Shown piece by piece: positions 1-7,140 of a stretch of 32,638 nt of DNA. The DNA is from Anaerolineales bacterium (GTDB taxonomy: Bacteria; Chloroflexota; Anaerolineae; Anaerolineales; Villigracilaceae), in contig JADLBX010000057.1 of NCBI GenBank assembly GCA_020847435.1, positions 1 to 32,638 on the forward strand, in the 5' to 3' direction. Under the pieces are notes generated by a model. That model saw nothing but the letters and a program-made list of their open reading frames with translations. It was not told the DNA's origin and did no database searches. Position 1 is the stretch's first letter. Every line of letters begins with the position of its first letter. Both the position numbers and the translations under genes were made by a program.

Positions 1-261
1 GAACCTGCTTTCGCAGGTGGGTCCCTACCCAGAAACGCCGCCTTGGCTCAGGCCTATCGCGTTATTTCTTTAGGAGTTAAAGACCCTTTTAAAAAGTGTT
101 GGCTCAAAACGGAAGGGCAACATCACGCGCACAGCAGGGATGAAGTTTTTATACCATAATCATGGATACGGGGGGAGGGGTATATTAATTGCGAAATTTT
201 TAGGAGGGTATTTATTACTTGACAAGAGATTGAATTGCGTGCATGGGTTGAAGAAGTCGCG
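1..261. other. Non-coding stretch with small hairpins; possible end of a structured RNA
   Basis: No convincing ORF is present. At the window edge a perfect stem (ACCTGC 3-8 with GCAGGT 13-18, TTTC loop) is followed by GGGT/ACCC (19-22 with 27-30) and GCCT/AGGC around position 40-53. Such compact GC-rich stems beside AT-rich sequence could be the truncated end of a structured RNA (a 6S-like RNA crossed my mind), but I cannot assign a family or strand. The remainder (about 60-261) is AT-rich and lies downstream of the PiT gene on the minus strand. Confidence 0.25.
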
Positions 262-1242
262 TCATATCGAAATCAATACCCAATAAAATCCTGCCGACAA
301 TAACGCACTGGCAGGGATCGTGATGATCCAGGATGTGACGATGTCGCCGGCGACGCCCCAACGGACTTTGCTGATGCGTTCCGAAGCGCCCACGCCAATA
401 ATGGCTGAGCTTACCACTTGCGAGGTGCTGATGGGCGCGCCAAATAACGACGCGCCGACGATCAAGAGCGCCGCGGTTAATTGAGTCGCGAAACTGTGCA
501 ATGGGCGAATTTTGTATAACTTGCCGCCCAATGTGCGGATGACGCGCCAGCCTCCAAAACTTGCGCCGAGCGCGATGCTCCCCGCGCTGACGACGATCAC
601 CCACAACGGGATTTGGAAGTTTGGCAGGAAACCTCCCACCACCAAGCTGAGCGCGATCATGCCCACCGTTTTTTGCGCGTCGTTGGTCCCGTGTCCGAGC
701 GCCAGAGTGGTGGCGGTTAGAAGTTGGGAGTGTTTGAAAAAATCGTTGATCCGCAGGCTGGCGTTCTGGATCAGGAAATAGATCAGGCGCGTCATGATAA
801 ACCCGAAAAGAAAACCCAATAAAGGATATGCCAGGAGGGCGGTGAGCACCAGAGTTAATTCGTGCCAGCGGATCGCGCTGCTGCCGGCGCCCACCCACAC
901 CGCGCCGATCAACCCGCCGATCAGTGTGTGCGAGGAACTCCCAGGCAAACCCAAATACCAGGTGATCAGGCTCCAGGCAATGGCTCCTAATAAGGAAGCC
1001 GCGATGATCGTCAGCGTCAGGACTTTGGATTGCACGACCTCGTCGCCGATCGTTGTGGCGACCATCACGCCGAAGATGAAGGGCCCGATGAATTGAGCGA
1101 CGGAAGCGATTCCCAGCGCGACCTGAGGCTCGAACGCGCGCGACGAGATCATGGTGGCAACGATGTTGCTCACATTGCGCATACCGGTCAGGAAGCCCAG
1201 CGACAACGCGAGCGCGATCACGATGATAAGTTCTTGAGACAT
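262..1242 (-). CDS. PiT-family inorganic phosphate transporter
   Basis: This 326-residue polytopic membrane protein is predicted to be a low-affinity phosphate permease driven by cation symport. It shows the two-fold PiT architecture: an N-terminal signature region GMRNVSN (20-26), the Gly/Ser-rich GLPGSSSH segment near 98-105, and the C-terminal signature GHGTNDAQKT (183-192). The N-terminal signature is unusual because the canonical Asn-Asp pair reads Arg-Asn, whereas the C-terminal copy keeps Asn-Asp. It lies 9 nt downstream of the DUF47 gene on the same strand, the common arrangement in which a PhoU-like DUF47 protein accompanies a PiT permease. The Shine-Dalgarno is weak, so coupling to the upstream gene is likely. 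The family is confident; the transported ion is inferred from the family. Confidence 0.9.
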   Translation of the reverse strand: MSQELIIVIALALSLGFLTGMRNVSNIVATMISSRAFEPQVALGIASVAQFIGPFIFGVMVATTIGDEVVQSKVLTLTIIAASLLGAIAWSLITWYLGLPGSSSHTLIGGLIGAVWVGAGSSAIRWHELTLVLTALLAYPLLGFLFGFIMTRLIYFLIQNASLRINDFFKHSQLLTATTLALGHGTNDAQKTVGMIALSLVVGGFLPNFQIPLWVIVVSAGSIALGASFGGWRVIRTLGGKLYKIRPLHSFATQLTAALLIVGASLFGAPISTSQVVSSAIIGVGASERISKVRWGVAGDIVTSWIITIPASALLSAGFYWVLISI

Positions 1243-1251
1243 CGGCGCTGG

Positions 1252-1872
1252 TTAGGTCTTCTTGACCACCACGTCCGCGATGATGTTGGCGGCTTCGTCC
1301 CCGCGGTCGGCGGCGTTGGAAAGGTGACGGTACACTTCGCGCAGTTTCAGCATCTCCACCACGTGATGGACGTCTTCGGGTCCGCTAAAGAGGGCGGCGA
1401 GCGCTTCCCGATAGACCGCTTCGACTCGATTCTCCAGCGCTTTGGCGCGTTGGGCGTGGTCAATGGCGACGCTGGGATGTTTGTTCAAGCGCAGGACTGC
1501 CTGATGGATCTCGTAGGCGGCGTCTTTGAGGAGCGAGGCGATGCGCGCCATGTATGGCGTGGGATGGACTTTGAGGATCGCCATCTCGCTGACGGTGCTG
1601 TCGGCGTAGTCAATCACATCGTCAATCGAGCGCGAAAGGGCGAAGATGTCCTCGCGGTCGAACGGCGTGACGAAGGTGCGGTTCAACTCGTCAATCAGGA
1701 TGCGGCGGATTTCATCCGCTTCTTTCTCTTTCAGCGCCAACTGTTCGGCGATCTCTGGCGCGGGCGATTTCAAGTATTCGACCAGTAGTTTCAGTCCTTC
1801 ATACGTGATGGAAGCCTGCTCCTGAATGAGTTTATGGAAGACGTCTTCGCGCTTCTTGAAAAAACGGAACAT
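1252..1872 (-). CDS. DUF47 family PhoU-like protein, putative PiT accessory factor
   Basis: This 206-residue helical, charged, soluble protein begins MFRFFKKRED, typical of DUF47 (TIGR00153/YkaA-like) proteins related to PhoU. Helical heptad-like stretches run through the whole length, with conserved acidic motifs such as EKEADEIRR and FDREDIFALSRSIDDVIDYAD, matching the metal-binding PhoU-like fold. I chose the ATG at 1872 over the upstream in-frame ATG at 1911 because AGGAG sits about 10 nt before it and homologues begin with this Phe/Lys-rich motif. It is the first gene of a two-gene unit with the PiT permease and probably modulates that transporter. A TATGAT-like -10 lies on the minus strand at 1907-1912, but its -35 is poor. 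Confidence 0.9.
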   Translation of the reverse strand: MFRFFKKREDVFHKLIQEQASITYEGLKLLVEYLKSPAPEIAEQLALKEKEADEIRRILIDELNRTFVTPFDREDIFALSRSIDDVIDYADSTVSEMAILKVHPTPYMARIASLLKDAAYEIHQAVLRLNKHPSVAIDHAQRAKALENRVEAVYREALAALFSGPEDVHHVVEMLKLREVYRHLSNAADRGDEAANIIADVVVKKT

Positions 1873-1958
1873 ACAATGCGCACTCCTATTTATGAGGTGG
1901 ACGCTAATCATACCATTAGCCGAATGGAAAAAAGCCCGGGCGGGGCGAAGTTGTCGCT

Positions 1959-1999
1959 TTCACAAAAATGACCAATGCCAGTAGAATGGAGTGGTCATT
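1959..1999 (+). promoter_or_regulatory. Predicted tnaA promoter with overlapping inverted repeat
   Basis: TTCACA (1959-1964) and TAGAAT (1982-1987) are separated by 17 nt, each one mismatch from the sigma70 consensus. A perfect 8-bp inverted repeat, AATGACCA (1967-1974) and TGGTCATT (1992-1999), straddles the spacer and expected start point, as an operator would. No Trp-containing leader ORF of tnaC type is visible between this point and the tryptophanase start. The regulator is unknown. Confidence 0.5.
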
Positions 2000-2077
2000 G
2001 GAGACCGAATGGCATGAGGGGGAAGCGCGCCAGGCTCGCTACCCAAAATTTGACGCAAATTCAAATTAGGAGAAAAA

Positions 2078-3460
2078 ATGACTACCCAACAGTATCCCCC
2101 TGAGCCGTTTCGTATCAAGGTGATGGAGCCGATTCGGATCGTCTCACGCGAAGAACGCGAAGAGAAATTGAAAACGGCAGGCTACAACCTCTTCGCGCTG
2201 AACGCCGAAGATATCTACATTGACCTGCTGACCGACTCAGGCACAGGCGCGATGAGTCAGGAGCAATGGGCGGCGCTCATGCGCGGCGACGAGTCGTATG
2301 CGGGCGCGCGTTCCTATCATCGCCTCAAAGCCGCAGTGGAGGACATCTTCGGCTTCAAGTATTTCATTCCCACGCATCAGGGACGCGCCGCTGAAAATAT
2401 TTTGTCGGCGTGTTTGGTCGAACGCGACCAGTGGATTCCGAGCAACATGCACTTCGACACCACCGACGCCAACATCCGCGCGCGCGGCGGTCAGCCTGTG
2501 AACCTGGTCATTGACGAAGCCGCCGACCCCGCGAACCCGCATCCCTTCAAAGGCAACATGGACATCGCCAAGCTCAAAGCGTTCGTCGCGAAGCATGGGC
2601 GCGATCAAATCCCGTTTGGAATGATCACGGTGACGAACAACGCGGGAGGCGGGCAACCCGTCTCGATGGAGAATCTCAAGATGGTATCCGCTGTCTATCG
2701 CGAGGCAGGCATCCCCTTTGTCATTGACGCGGCGCGTTACGCGGAGAATTGTTATTTCATCCAACAGCGTGAGGCGGGCTATCGAAATAAATCCGTCAAA
2801 GCGATCGCGCGCGAGATGTTTGCGCTCGCCGACGGTATGACCATGTCCGCGAAAAAAGACGCCATCGTCAACATCGGCGGTTTGTTGTGCGTGAACGATG
2901 AGACGTTATTCCAAAGAATCAAGAACGAATTGATTCTGCGCGAAGGATTTCCCACCTACGGCGGACTCGCGGGGCGCGATCTCGACGCCATGGCGGTTGG
3001 ACTCTACGAAGGTTTGGACGAATCCTACCTTGCCTATCGCATCGGTCAGACGTTATACCTGTCCGCCCGTCTCAACGACGCGGGCATCCCCACCATCCAA
3101 CCTGCTGGCGGGCACGCCGTATACGTGGTGGCGAATCAATTCCTGCCGCACATCCCCAATTACGAATTTCCCGCGCAAGCGCTCGGCGTGGAGTTGTATC
3201 GCGAGGGCGGCATCCGCGGCGTTGAAATTGGCTCGGTGATGTTCGCCTCGTTCGATCCCAAAGACAACGCCTGGCATTACCCCGCGCTGGAACTGTTGCG
3301 GCTGACCATTCCGCGCCGCGTGTACACGCAAAGTCATTTTGATTATGTGGCGAATGCGCTGATTCGGATCAAATCGCGCGCCAACGAATTGCGCGGGTTC
3401 AAGTTAACCTACGCGCCCGAACTACTGAGACACTTCACTGCGCGGTTCGAGCCTTTGTAA
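2078..3460 (+). CDS. tnaA: Tryptophanase (tryptophan indole-lyase)
   Basis: This 460-residue PLP enzyme of the beta-eliminating lyase family cleaves L-tryptophan to indole, pyruvate and ammonia. The PLP-lysine motif MSAKKD ends at Lys259-Lys260, and QPVSMENLK and [11 protein letters not shown] are family blocks. Tryptophanase and tyrosine phenol-lyase are close relatives, so I used discriminating positions. The C-terminal LLRHFTARF has His452, where E. coli tryptophanase has His463 and tyrosine phenol-lyase has Phe. The segment IRGVEIGS lacks the Arg that binds phenol in tyrosine phenol-lyase. Some neighbouring residues (NIGG after the lysine, AGRDLDAMA) resemble tyrosine phenol-lyase instead, so substrate range deserves a test. 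The start ATG follows TTAGGAGAAAAA. The gene is monocistronic, with no adjacent tryptophan permease or tnaC-like leader. Confidence 0.93.
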   Translation: MTTQQYPPEPFRIKVMEPIRIVSREEREEKLKTAGYNLFALNAEDIYIDLLTDSGTGAMSQEQWAALMRGDESYAGARSYHRLKAAVEDIFGFKYFIPTHQGRAAENILSACLVERDQWIPSNMHFDTTDANIRARGGQPVNLVIDEAADPANPHPFKGNMDIAKLKAFVAKHGRDQIPFGMITVTNNAGGGQPVSMENLKMVSAVYREAGIPFVIDAARYAENCYFIQQREAGYRNKSVKAIAREMFALADGMTMSAKKDAIVNIGGLLCVNDETLFQRIKNELILREGFPTYGGLAGRDLDAMAVGLYEGLDESYLAYRIGQTLYLSARLNDAGIPTIQPAGGHAVYVVANQFLPHIPNYEFPAQALGVELYREGGIRGVEIGSVMFASFDPKDNAWHYPALELLRLTIPRRVYTQSHFDYVANALIRIKSRANELRGFKLTYAPELLRHFTARFEPL

Positions 3461-3477
3461 ACGAAAATCTGTATGTC

Positions 3478-3514
3478 AAACATCCTTGACATGTCGTCAA
3501 GGATGTTTTATACT
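3478..3514 (+). promoter_or_regulatory. Sigma70 promoter embedded in a perfect 13-bp palindromic operator
   Basis: Two perfect 13-nt arms (3478-3490 and 3496-3508) are separated by ATGTC. The left arm carries the -35 hexamer TTGACA (3486-3491). A 17-nt spacer covers the right arm, and the -10 hexamer TATACT follows at 3509-3514. Both hexamers are at or near consensus. A repressor bound here would occlude RNA polymerase, and the Xre-type protein encoded at the end of the unit is the obvious candidate. The hairpin followed by TTTTA could also serve as the tnaA terminator, so the element may be dual-purpose. Confidence 0.75.
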
Positions 3515-3548
3515 CCTGCTAGTCAAGCTTGCTTTACAGGAGAAAATC

Positions 3549-3719
3549 ATGAAAAACAAGAATAGTATGTCGGGCTTCGCGATAGGAATCGCCATCGGCG
3601 TGGGGATCGGCGTCGCGATGAACAATTTTGGAATTGGCGTTGCCATTGGCGTGGCGCTAGGCTTTGCCTTTTCAGCCGCGCAAAATAAGAATGAAAACGA
3701 CGAAAGCGGTAAAAAATGA
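3549..3719 (+). CDS. Small glycine-zipper membrane peptide
   Basis: This 56-residue peptide starts at the ATG preceded by CAGGAG; an upstream in-frame ATG at 3486 lies inside the promoter and is rejected. Residues 8-42 form a long hydrophobic stretch with Gly every two or four residues (GIAIGVGIGV, then GIGVAIGVALG), a glycine-zipper pattern that packs helices tightly in membranes. A charged tail rich in Asn, Glu and Lys follows. The stop codon overlaps the start of the next gene (ATGA), so translation is coupled. No named family is recognised. Similar peptides oligomerise or form pores, but no such activity can be claimed from sequence. Confidence 0.8.
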   Translation: MKNKNSMSGFAIGIAIGVGIGVAMNNFGIGVAIGVALGFAFSAAQNKNENDESGKK

Positions 3720-4105
3720 ATCAAAACCAAATCTTGAAGCGTTACTACAAAGAATTTGTAACTGGGATGACGGCGTACGTCGTCGCGCTGATCGTCAGCT
3801 TGCTGGTCTTGAACAATACCGAACTTCCGCAAATGACAAAAATTGTGATTGTTCTGATTCCCATTGTGCCTGTGGTCTTTGTCCTCCTTGCTATCTTGCG
3901 CGCCTTGCGCGATAGCGATGAGCTCGTTCAGCGGATTCAATTGCAGGCGGTGACATTTTCTTCGATCGCCACAGGCTTGGTCACGTTCAGTTACGGATTT
4001 CTAGAGGGGATTGGTTTTCCCAAACTCCCCACGCTTTGGATCCTGCCGATGATGTTCCTGTTTTGGGGAATCAGCCTGAGTTATTTCAACAGAAAATATC
4101 AATGA
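3716..4105 (+). CDS. Four-helix membrane protein of unknown function
   Basis: This 129-residue protein has four predicted membrane helices (about 16-34, 40-62, 79-98 and 103-121). A conserved-looking cytoplasmic loop, LRDSDELVQRIQLQAVTFS, lies between helices 2 and 3. The ATG overlaps the previous stop (ATGA), and its own stop overlaps the start of the Xre regulator in the same way, making a strictly coupled three-gene unit. The pairing of a roughly 130-residue membrane protein carrying an ELVQRIQLQA-type loop with a very small Xre regulator is a recurring bacterial arrangement. Its function is unknown to me. Confidence 0.85.
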   Translation: MNQNQILKRYYKEFVTGMTAYVVALIVSLLVLNNTELPQMTKIVIVLIPIVPVVFVLLAILRALRDSDELVQRIQLQAVTFSSIATGLVTFSYGFLEGIGFPKLPTLWILPMMFLFWGISLSYFNRKYQ

Positions 4106-4290
4106 AAAACAACCTCAAAGTTTTACGCGCCGACAAGAACTGGTCGCAAGCCGAGTTGGCGGATAAATTACAAGTCTCGCGGCAAACGGTCAATGCCATT
4201 GAGACGGGGAAATACGATCCCAGCCTGCCGCTGGCATTCAAGATCGCCAAGTTGTTCGGGATGAGGATCGAAGATATTTTCTCCCCGTAG
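4102..4290 (+). CDS. Small Xre/Cro-type HTH transcriptional regulator
   Basis: This 62-residue protein consists almost entirely of one HTH_3 domain: RADKNWSQAELADKL (helices 1-2), QVSRQTVNAIETGKYDPS (recognition helix and turn), then the closing LFGMRIEDIF segment. This compact class lacks an effector domain. The start is fixed by the ATGA overlap with the preceding membrane gene. It probably represses its own operon through the palindrome overlapping the promoter at 3478-3514; this is inferred from layout. How the signal reaches it is unknown, and a direct link with the co-encoded membrane protein is possible. Confidence 0.9.
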   Translation: MKNNLKVLRADKNWSQAELADKLQVSRQTVNAIETGKYDPSLPLAFKIAKLFGMRIEDIFSP

Positions 4291-4362
4291 CGCGACATTC
4301 ATGTCGCTTTGCTAAGCGATATAAATCTCGCGACATTGTATAAAGCAACGATAAGGTAAACC

Positions 4363-4403
4363 GACGGAGCAATCTACTGCTGGAGATTGCTCCGTCTCGT
4401 TTT
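4363..4403. terminator. Terminator-like hairpin between convergent genes
   Basis: Perfect 13-bp arms GACGGAGCAATCT (4363-4375) and AGATTGCTCCGTC (4384-4396) enclose an 8-nt loop and are followed by TCGTTTT. It lies between the convergent Xre and cytochrome genes. The core GCAATCT/AGATTGC is shared with the dispersed repeat at 26949-27015, so this is probably a repeat copy serving as a terminator. A second small palindrome, GCGACAT/ATGTCGC, lies at about 4292-4307. Confidence 0.7.
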
Positions 4404-4409
4404 GCGGCT

Positions 4410-5309
4410 TTATTCTGTATACTGCGGCAAACTTGGAAGCGATTGCAAATACAGCCAGATCGCCTGCAATTCATAATCGTAGAAATTGCGATAGGCTTGC
4501 CAGGGCATGTTCTCGTTTAATTCGTGCCCGCTCGGCGTAATCCCTGTTTGGATAGTAGTAATAAATTGCTCCTCGGTCCAAAAACCAAGTTCGCCGCCTG
4601 GGGTGAGGTTTGGCGAGATCCAAGATGTGGTCGGGTCGGGAGATTTCGCGCCGTTGAGTTGTTGTCCGTGACAGACGCGGCAATCATTTGTGTTGACAAG
4701 ATACTCGCCATATTCAACCGTCGCAGCGCGTTCAGGCGCGGCGACGTGCGCGTCGTGACTCACCACCGCGGCAGGCAAGTCGCCAAGCGCTCCTGCTCCC
4801 GCCATAATGTATCCCAGCGGCGTGAAATGTTTCGCTTGAAGAGTATGATCCACAGGCGGGATTGTTTTGAGGTACGCGATGATCGCCGCCAAATCTTCGT
4901 CGCTGAGTAGCGCCGTGGAAGGAACCGCGACCATAAAAATTGGCTTGCCCTCTTTGTTTATGCCATGTCGAATCGCGCGGACATAATCTTCCGTCGTGAA
5001 ATCATCTCCGAGCCCGCCCTCGCCCGAAGTCAGGTTCGCCGAATCGATTCTTCCGATGGGCGGCGCGTCGAACCAATTTTCGATCCCGCTCAAATCGGCT
5101 CCGTGACATCCCGCGCACAGCGTCTCTGCCCGATGCTTACCATACTCGATATTTTCCGCGTCGGTGGGCAGCGTGAGATTGGACGGCTCGACGGTGTAAA
5201 CTTTGTTCGCATTGGAAGTTCCTCTGAGATACATCACAACCCCCGCGACGAGAATCAAACCGATCAACGCCCCCAAAACGATACCGATCCATTTGAACGC
5301 TTTTTTCAT
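4410..5309 (-). CDS. Membrane-anchored di-heme cytochrome c
   Basis: The predicted product is 299 residues: one N-terminal membrane helix (about residues 5-28, acting as anchor or uncleaved signal) and two cytochrome c domains on the extracytoplasmic side. Heme-binding motifs are CAGCH (65-69) and CRVCH (210-214). Met126 and Met268 are plausible axial ligands. I chose the ATG at 5309 because AAGGAG sits six nt upstream and MKKAFKWIG begins a typical signal; the upstream ATG at 5369 falls inside a REP repeat. It is the last gene of the minus-strand run. A role as a small electron-transfer protein is inferred from the fold; the partner is unknown. Confidence 0.9.
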   Translation of the reverse strand: MKKAFKWIGIVLGALIGLILVAGVVMYLRGTSNANKVYTVEPSNLTLPTDAENIEYGKHRAETLCAGCHGADLSGIENWFDAPPIGRIDSANLTSGEGGLGDDFTTEDYVRAIRHGINKEGKPIFMVAVPSTALLSDEDLAAIIAYLKTIPPVDHTLQAKHFTPLGYIMAGAGALGDLPAAVVSHDAHVAAPERAATVEYGEYLVNTNDCRVCHGQQLNGAKSPDPTTSWISPNLTPGGELGFWTEEQFITTIQTGITPSGHELNENMPWQAYRNFYDYELQAIWLYLQSLPSLPQYTE

Positions 5310-5336
5310 TTTTTCTCCTTTGGCGAATTTTCGTAC

Positions 5337-5386
5337 CGCAAGATTTATCTTGCGATACCCTGAACGCAAAATAAATTTTGCCGTAC
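5337..5386. repeat. REP-type palindrome pair between two minus-strand genes
   Basis: Two perfect palindromes lie side by side: CGCAAGAT-TT-ATCTTGCG (5337-5354) and GCAAAAT-AA-ATTTTGC (5366-5381). They are flanked by GTAC at 5333-5336 and 5383-5386. The scheme GTAC-GCAA(N)3-NN-(N)3TTGC-GTAC matches the repeats bracketing the RAYT transposase at 8436-9077. Confidence 0.8.
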
Positions 5387-5815
5387 TTATTCCTCCAGCG
5401 CCTTCTTCAAGGCTTGCATGGCGTCGTCCATCTGCTTGTCCATCTGGCTTTTCATCATGCCTTCGGCAATTTTGAAGAAGCCGCCCAGTTCGCCTTCGCC
5501 CGTCATCGTGGCAAGCGTTCCCCCGTTCTGAGCGCGGAAGTTAAAACTGCCCTGCACGGATATGGACGAGTCGACGGATTTGTACGCGTAATGCGTGGGC
5601 GGCTCCCAGGCGGTGACTTCGGACTTCATCTCCATCTTTTGACCGAAGAGTTTGGAGACGAAGATATATTGCGTGCCGACCCGCGTCTCGCCCTCGGTCA
5701 GGATTTTGGATTCGATGAAACCAGTCATCCATTTCGAGGCGTTGGCAAAGTCGGTGGCGAAGGCGAACGCCTTCTCGGGAGCGCACTTGATGTGAATGGA
5801 TTTTTCGATTTTCAT
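5387..5815 (-). CDS. SRPBCC-fold protein (polyketide cyclase / CoxG-like)
   Basis: This 142-residue soluble protein of the START/SRPBCC superfamily begins KIEKSIHIKCAPEKAFAFATDFANASKWM, the usual first strand plus helix of this helix-grip fold. The rest alternates strands (VSKLFGQKMEMKSEV, GSFNFRAQNGGTLATMTGEGE) and ends in a long C-terminal helix from about 110. The fold binds hydrophobic ligands; the ligand here is unknown. The start is supported by AAGGAGAAACCTC. The stop codon directly abuts a REP repeat (5337-5386) that separates it from the cytochrome gene. Confidence 0.85.
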   Translation of the reverse strand: MKIEKSIHIKCAPEKAFAFATDFANASKWMTGFIESKILTEGETRVGTQYIFVSKLFGQKMEMKSEVTAWEPPTHYAYKSVDSSISVQGSFNFRAQNGGTLATMTGEGELGGFFKIAEGMMKSQMDKQMDDAMQALKKALEE

Positions 5816-5862
5816 GAGGTTTCTCCTTTGGTTTCAAATCCGACGCTACACCTGCCCTGGTA

Positions 5863-5989
5863 CGGCTTAAGCCGCAGGGCGCCAGGGGAGAGCATCTCTT
5901 ACGCGGGTGCGTCGCGTCGGTTACGCGTTAGGGTTGCGTAGCGGACGTTCTCTAACGTCCGCATGGGGGTTGGCGTTAGAGAACGCCAA
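5863..5989. repeat. Cluster of REP-like hairpins
   Basis: Three palindromes lie between the stop of the methyltransferase-like gene and the SRPBCC gene: CGGCTTAAGCCG (5863-5874), GCGGACGTT-CTCT-AACGTCCGC (5941-5962) and TTGGCGTT-AGAG-AACGCCAA (5970-5989). The cores of the last two, GTTCTCTAAC and GTTAGAGAAC, are reverse complements of each other, as in bacterial interspersed mosaic elements. The last hairpin ends at the methyltransferase stop codon and could also act in mRNA 3'-end protection. Confidence 0.65.
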
Positions 5990-6589
5990 TTACGCACGAA
6001 ATTTCGGTATCAAAAACGGGACAGTCTTCTTGTATTCCAGGTACGATTCGCCGAAGCGCAACTCCAGTTCGAGTTCCTCAAAGTATTTTAGGAAAAAGGC
6101 ATGGGCGGGGATCAAGCCCAACGAAGCGGCGACCAGCACAAACGTCGAGGAGGAAGCGAAGGCGAAGGCAAGGGCGCAGAGATAGAATCCGAGCGACATC
6201 GGGTTGCGAGTCCGTTTGTAGATATCGTCGTCCACGATGCGCTTGGTCAGGATGAAGGCATTGGTTCCACTGCCGAGGGAACGGAGAAGTTTGTTGGTCA
6301 CGCCGAGAAAGTACAGACCTGGGATCGTAAGGATGATTCCGAGCGCGAGCATGAACGGCTTGAATGGAAGCGAGGGCAAACCGAGGAGCGCGTCGAAGTG
6401 TGCCAGACCTGGATAGAAGATGGCGACGAGCGGCGGCGCGACCAAACCCGCGAAAAAGAAGAAGTGCATGACGCGGCTGGAGCGTTCGGCATTTTCTTTG
6501 GAGCGATGCGCGCGCAGCCAGATGCCGAGGACGAGCGCGGCGATGAAGAACGCGGCAATGCCGATGAGGACGTAATAGACGGTGAACAT
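5990..6589 (-). CDS. Isoprenylcysteine methyltransferase/PEMT-like integral membrane protein
   Basis: This 199-residue protein has about five membrane helices. The C-terminal half carries the pattern of the ICMT/phospholipid methyltransferase superfamily: IYKRTRNPMSLGFYL (about 124-138), then the amphipathic EELELELRFGESYLEYKK near the end. These correspond to the RHPxY...EE..L segments that bind S-adenosylmethionine, although here the usual His is Asn. The acceptor substrate cannot be predicted. The start ATG follows TTGAGG. It belongs to the co-directional membrane gene run at 4410-8206. Confidence 0.75.
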   Translation of the reverse strand: MFTVYYVLIGIAAFFIAALVLGIWLRAHRSKENAERSSRVMHFFFFAGLVAPPLVAIFYPGLAHFDALLGLPSLPFKPFMLALGIILTIPGLYFLGVTNKLLRSLGSGTNAFILTKRIVDDDIYKRTRNPMSLGFYLCALAFAFASSSTFVLVAASLGLIPAHAFFLKYFEELELELRFGESYLEYKKTVPFLIPKFRA

Positions 6590-6621
6590 GGTTGCCTCAA
6601 TGCGAAGTTGGAGAACGCCCG

Positions 6622-7113
6622 CTAAAACGGCTTGGCGGTCATCAGCCAGGTGATGACGGCGAATCCGCCGTAGCCGATGACGGTGAGCAGGGTCGGATTC
6701 GCCTTCGCCAAAATCGCAAACACCTCTTCATCGCTTTTGGCGGGTTCGGGCGCAAACCATTTGCCTTTGAAGTTATAGCGAATGCCCGCCGCTTTGCGCG
6801 CTTCGCCGTAGATACCCGCCCCGAAAATCGCCATCAAAACGACGATGACGACGCCAAGAACGAGTGAAATCCACACCCAGCCGTGACCCCACCATCCGCC
6901 TTGAAACGCGGCGATGACTCCGAAGAGAAGGAAGGCATACATCGAGTAGGTCATGGCGGGATATGAAGCCGCCGAAAGGTCGAGCATGGCGCGGACGCGG
7001 TTGACGTCGCGTTCCTTTTTGAGCGCGAATGAAACCGCCGCCGAAACCCCGTGCGCGAGCAGGTATCCGAGAACGCAGAGGACGTGCAGGAAGACAACGA
7101 GATGGTAAAGCAT
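6622..7113 (-). CDS. Four-helix membrane protein, possibly DUF2269
   Basis: This 163-residue hydrophobic protein begins MLYHLVVFLHVLCVLGYLLAHG, with His residues in helix 1, and has helices at about 53-72, 79-103 and 140-160. The arrangement (HxxxxLG-type first helix, Arg-rich cytoplasmic loop ALKKERDVNRVRAML) suggests the DUF2269 group of predicted membrane proteins, but I am not certain. AAGGAG lies upstream of the ATG. Function is unknown. Neighbours on both sides are small membrane proteins in the same orientation. Confidence 0.75.
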   Translation of the reverse strand: MLYHLVVFLHVLCVLGYLLAHGVSAAVSFALKKERDVNRVRAMLDLSAASYPAMTYSMYAFLLFGVIAAFQGGWWGHGWVWISLVLGVVIVVLMAIFGAGIYGEARKAAGIRYNFKGKWFAPEPAKSDEEVFAILAKANPTLLTVIGYGGFAVITWLMTAKPF

Positions 7114-7140
7114 TGGAGTTCTCCTTGGGTGAAAAAATCT

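Noticed and set aside
2000-2077. tnaC-like leader peptide before tryptophanase
   Set aside because: Short ORFs there contain no Trp codon followed by a Pro stall motif, and the longer one runs into tnaA.
3478-3508. Hairpin as purely a tnaA terminator
   Set aside because: It contains a near-consensus promoter with exact 17-nt spacing for the next gene unit, so an operator/promoter role is the better primary call. Termination may be secondary.
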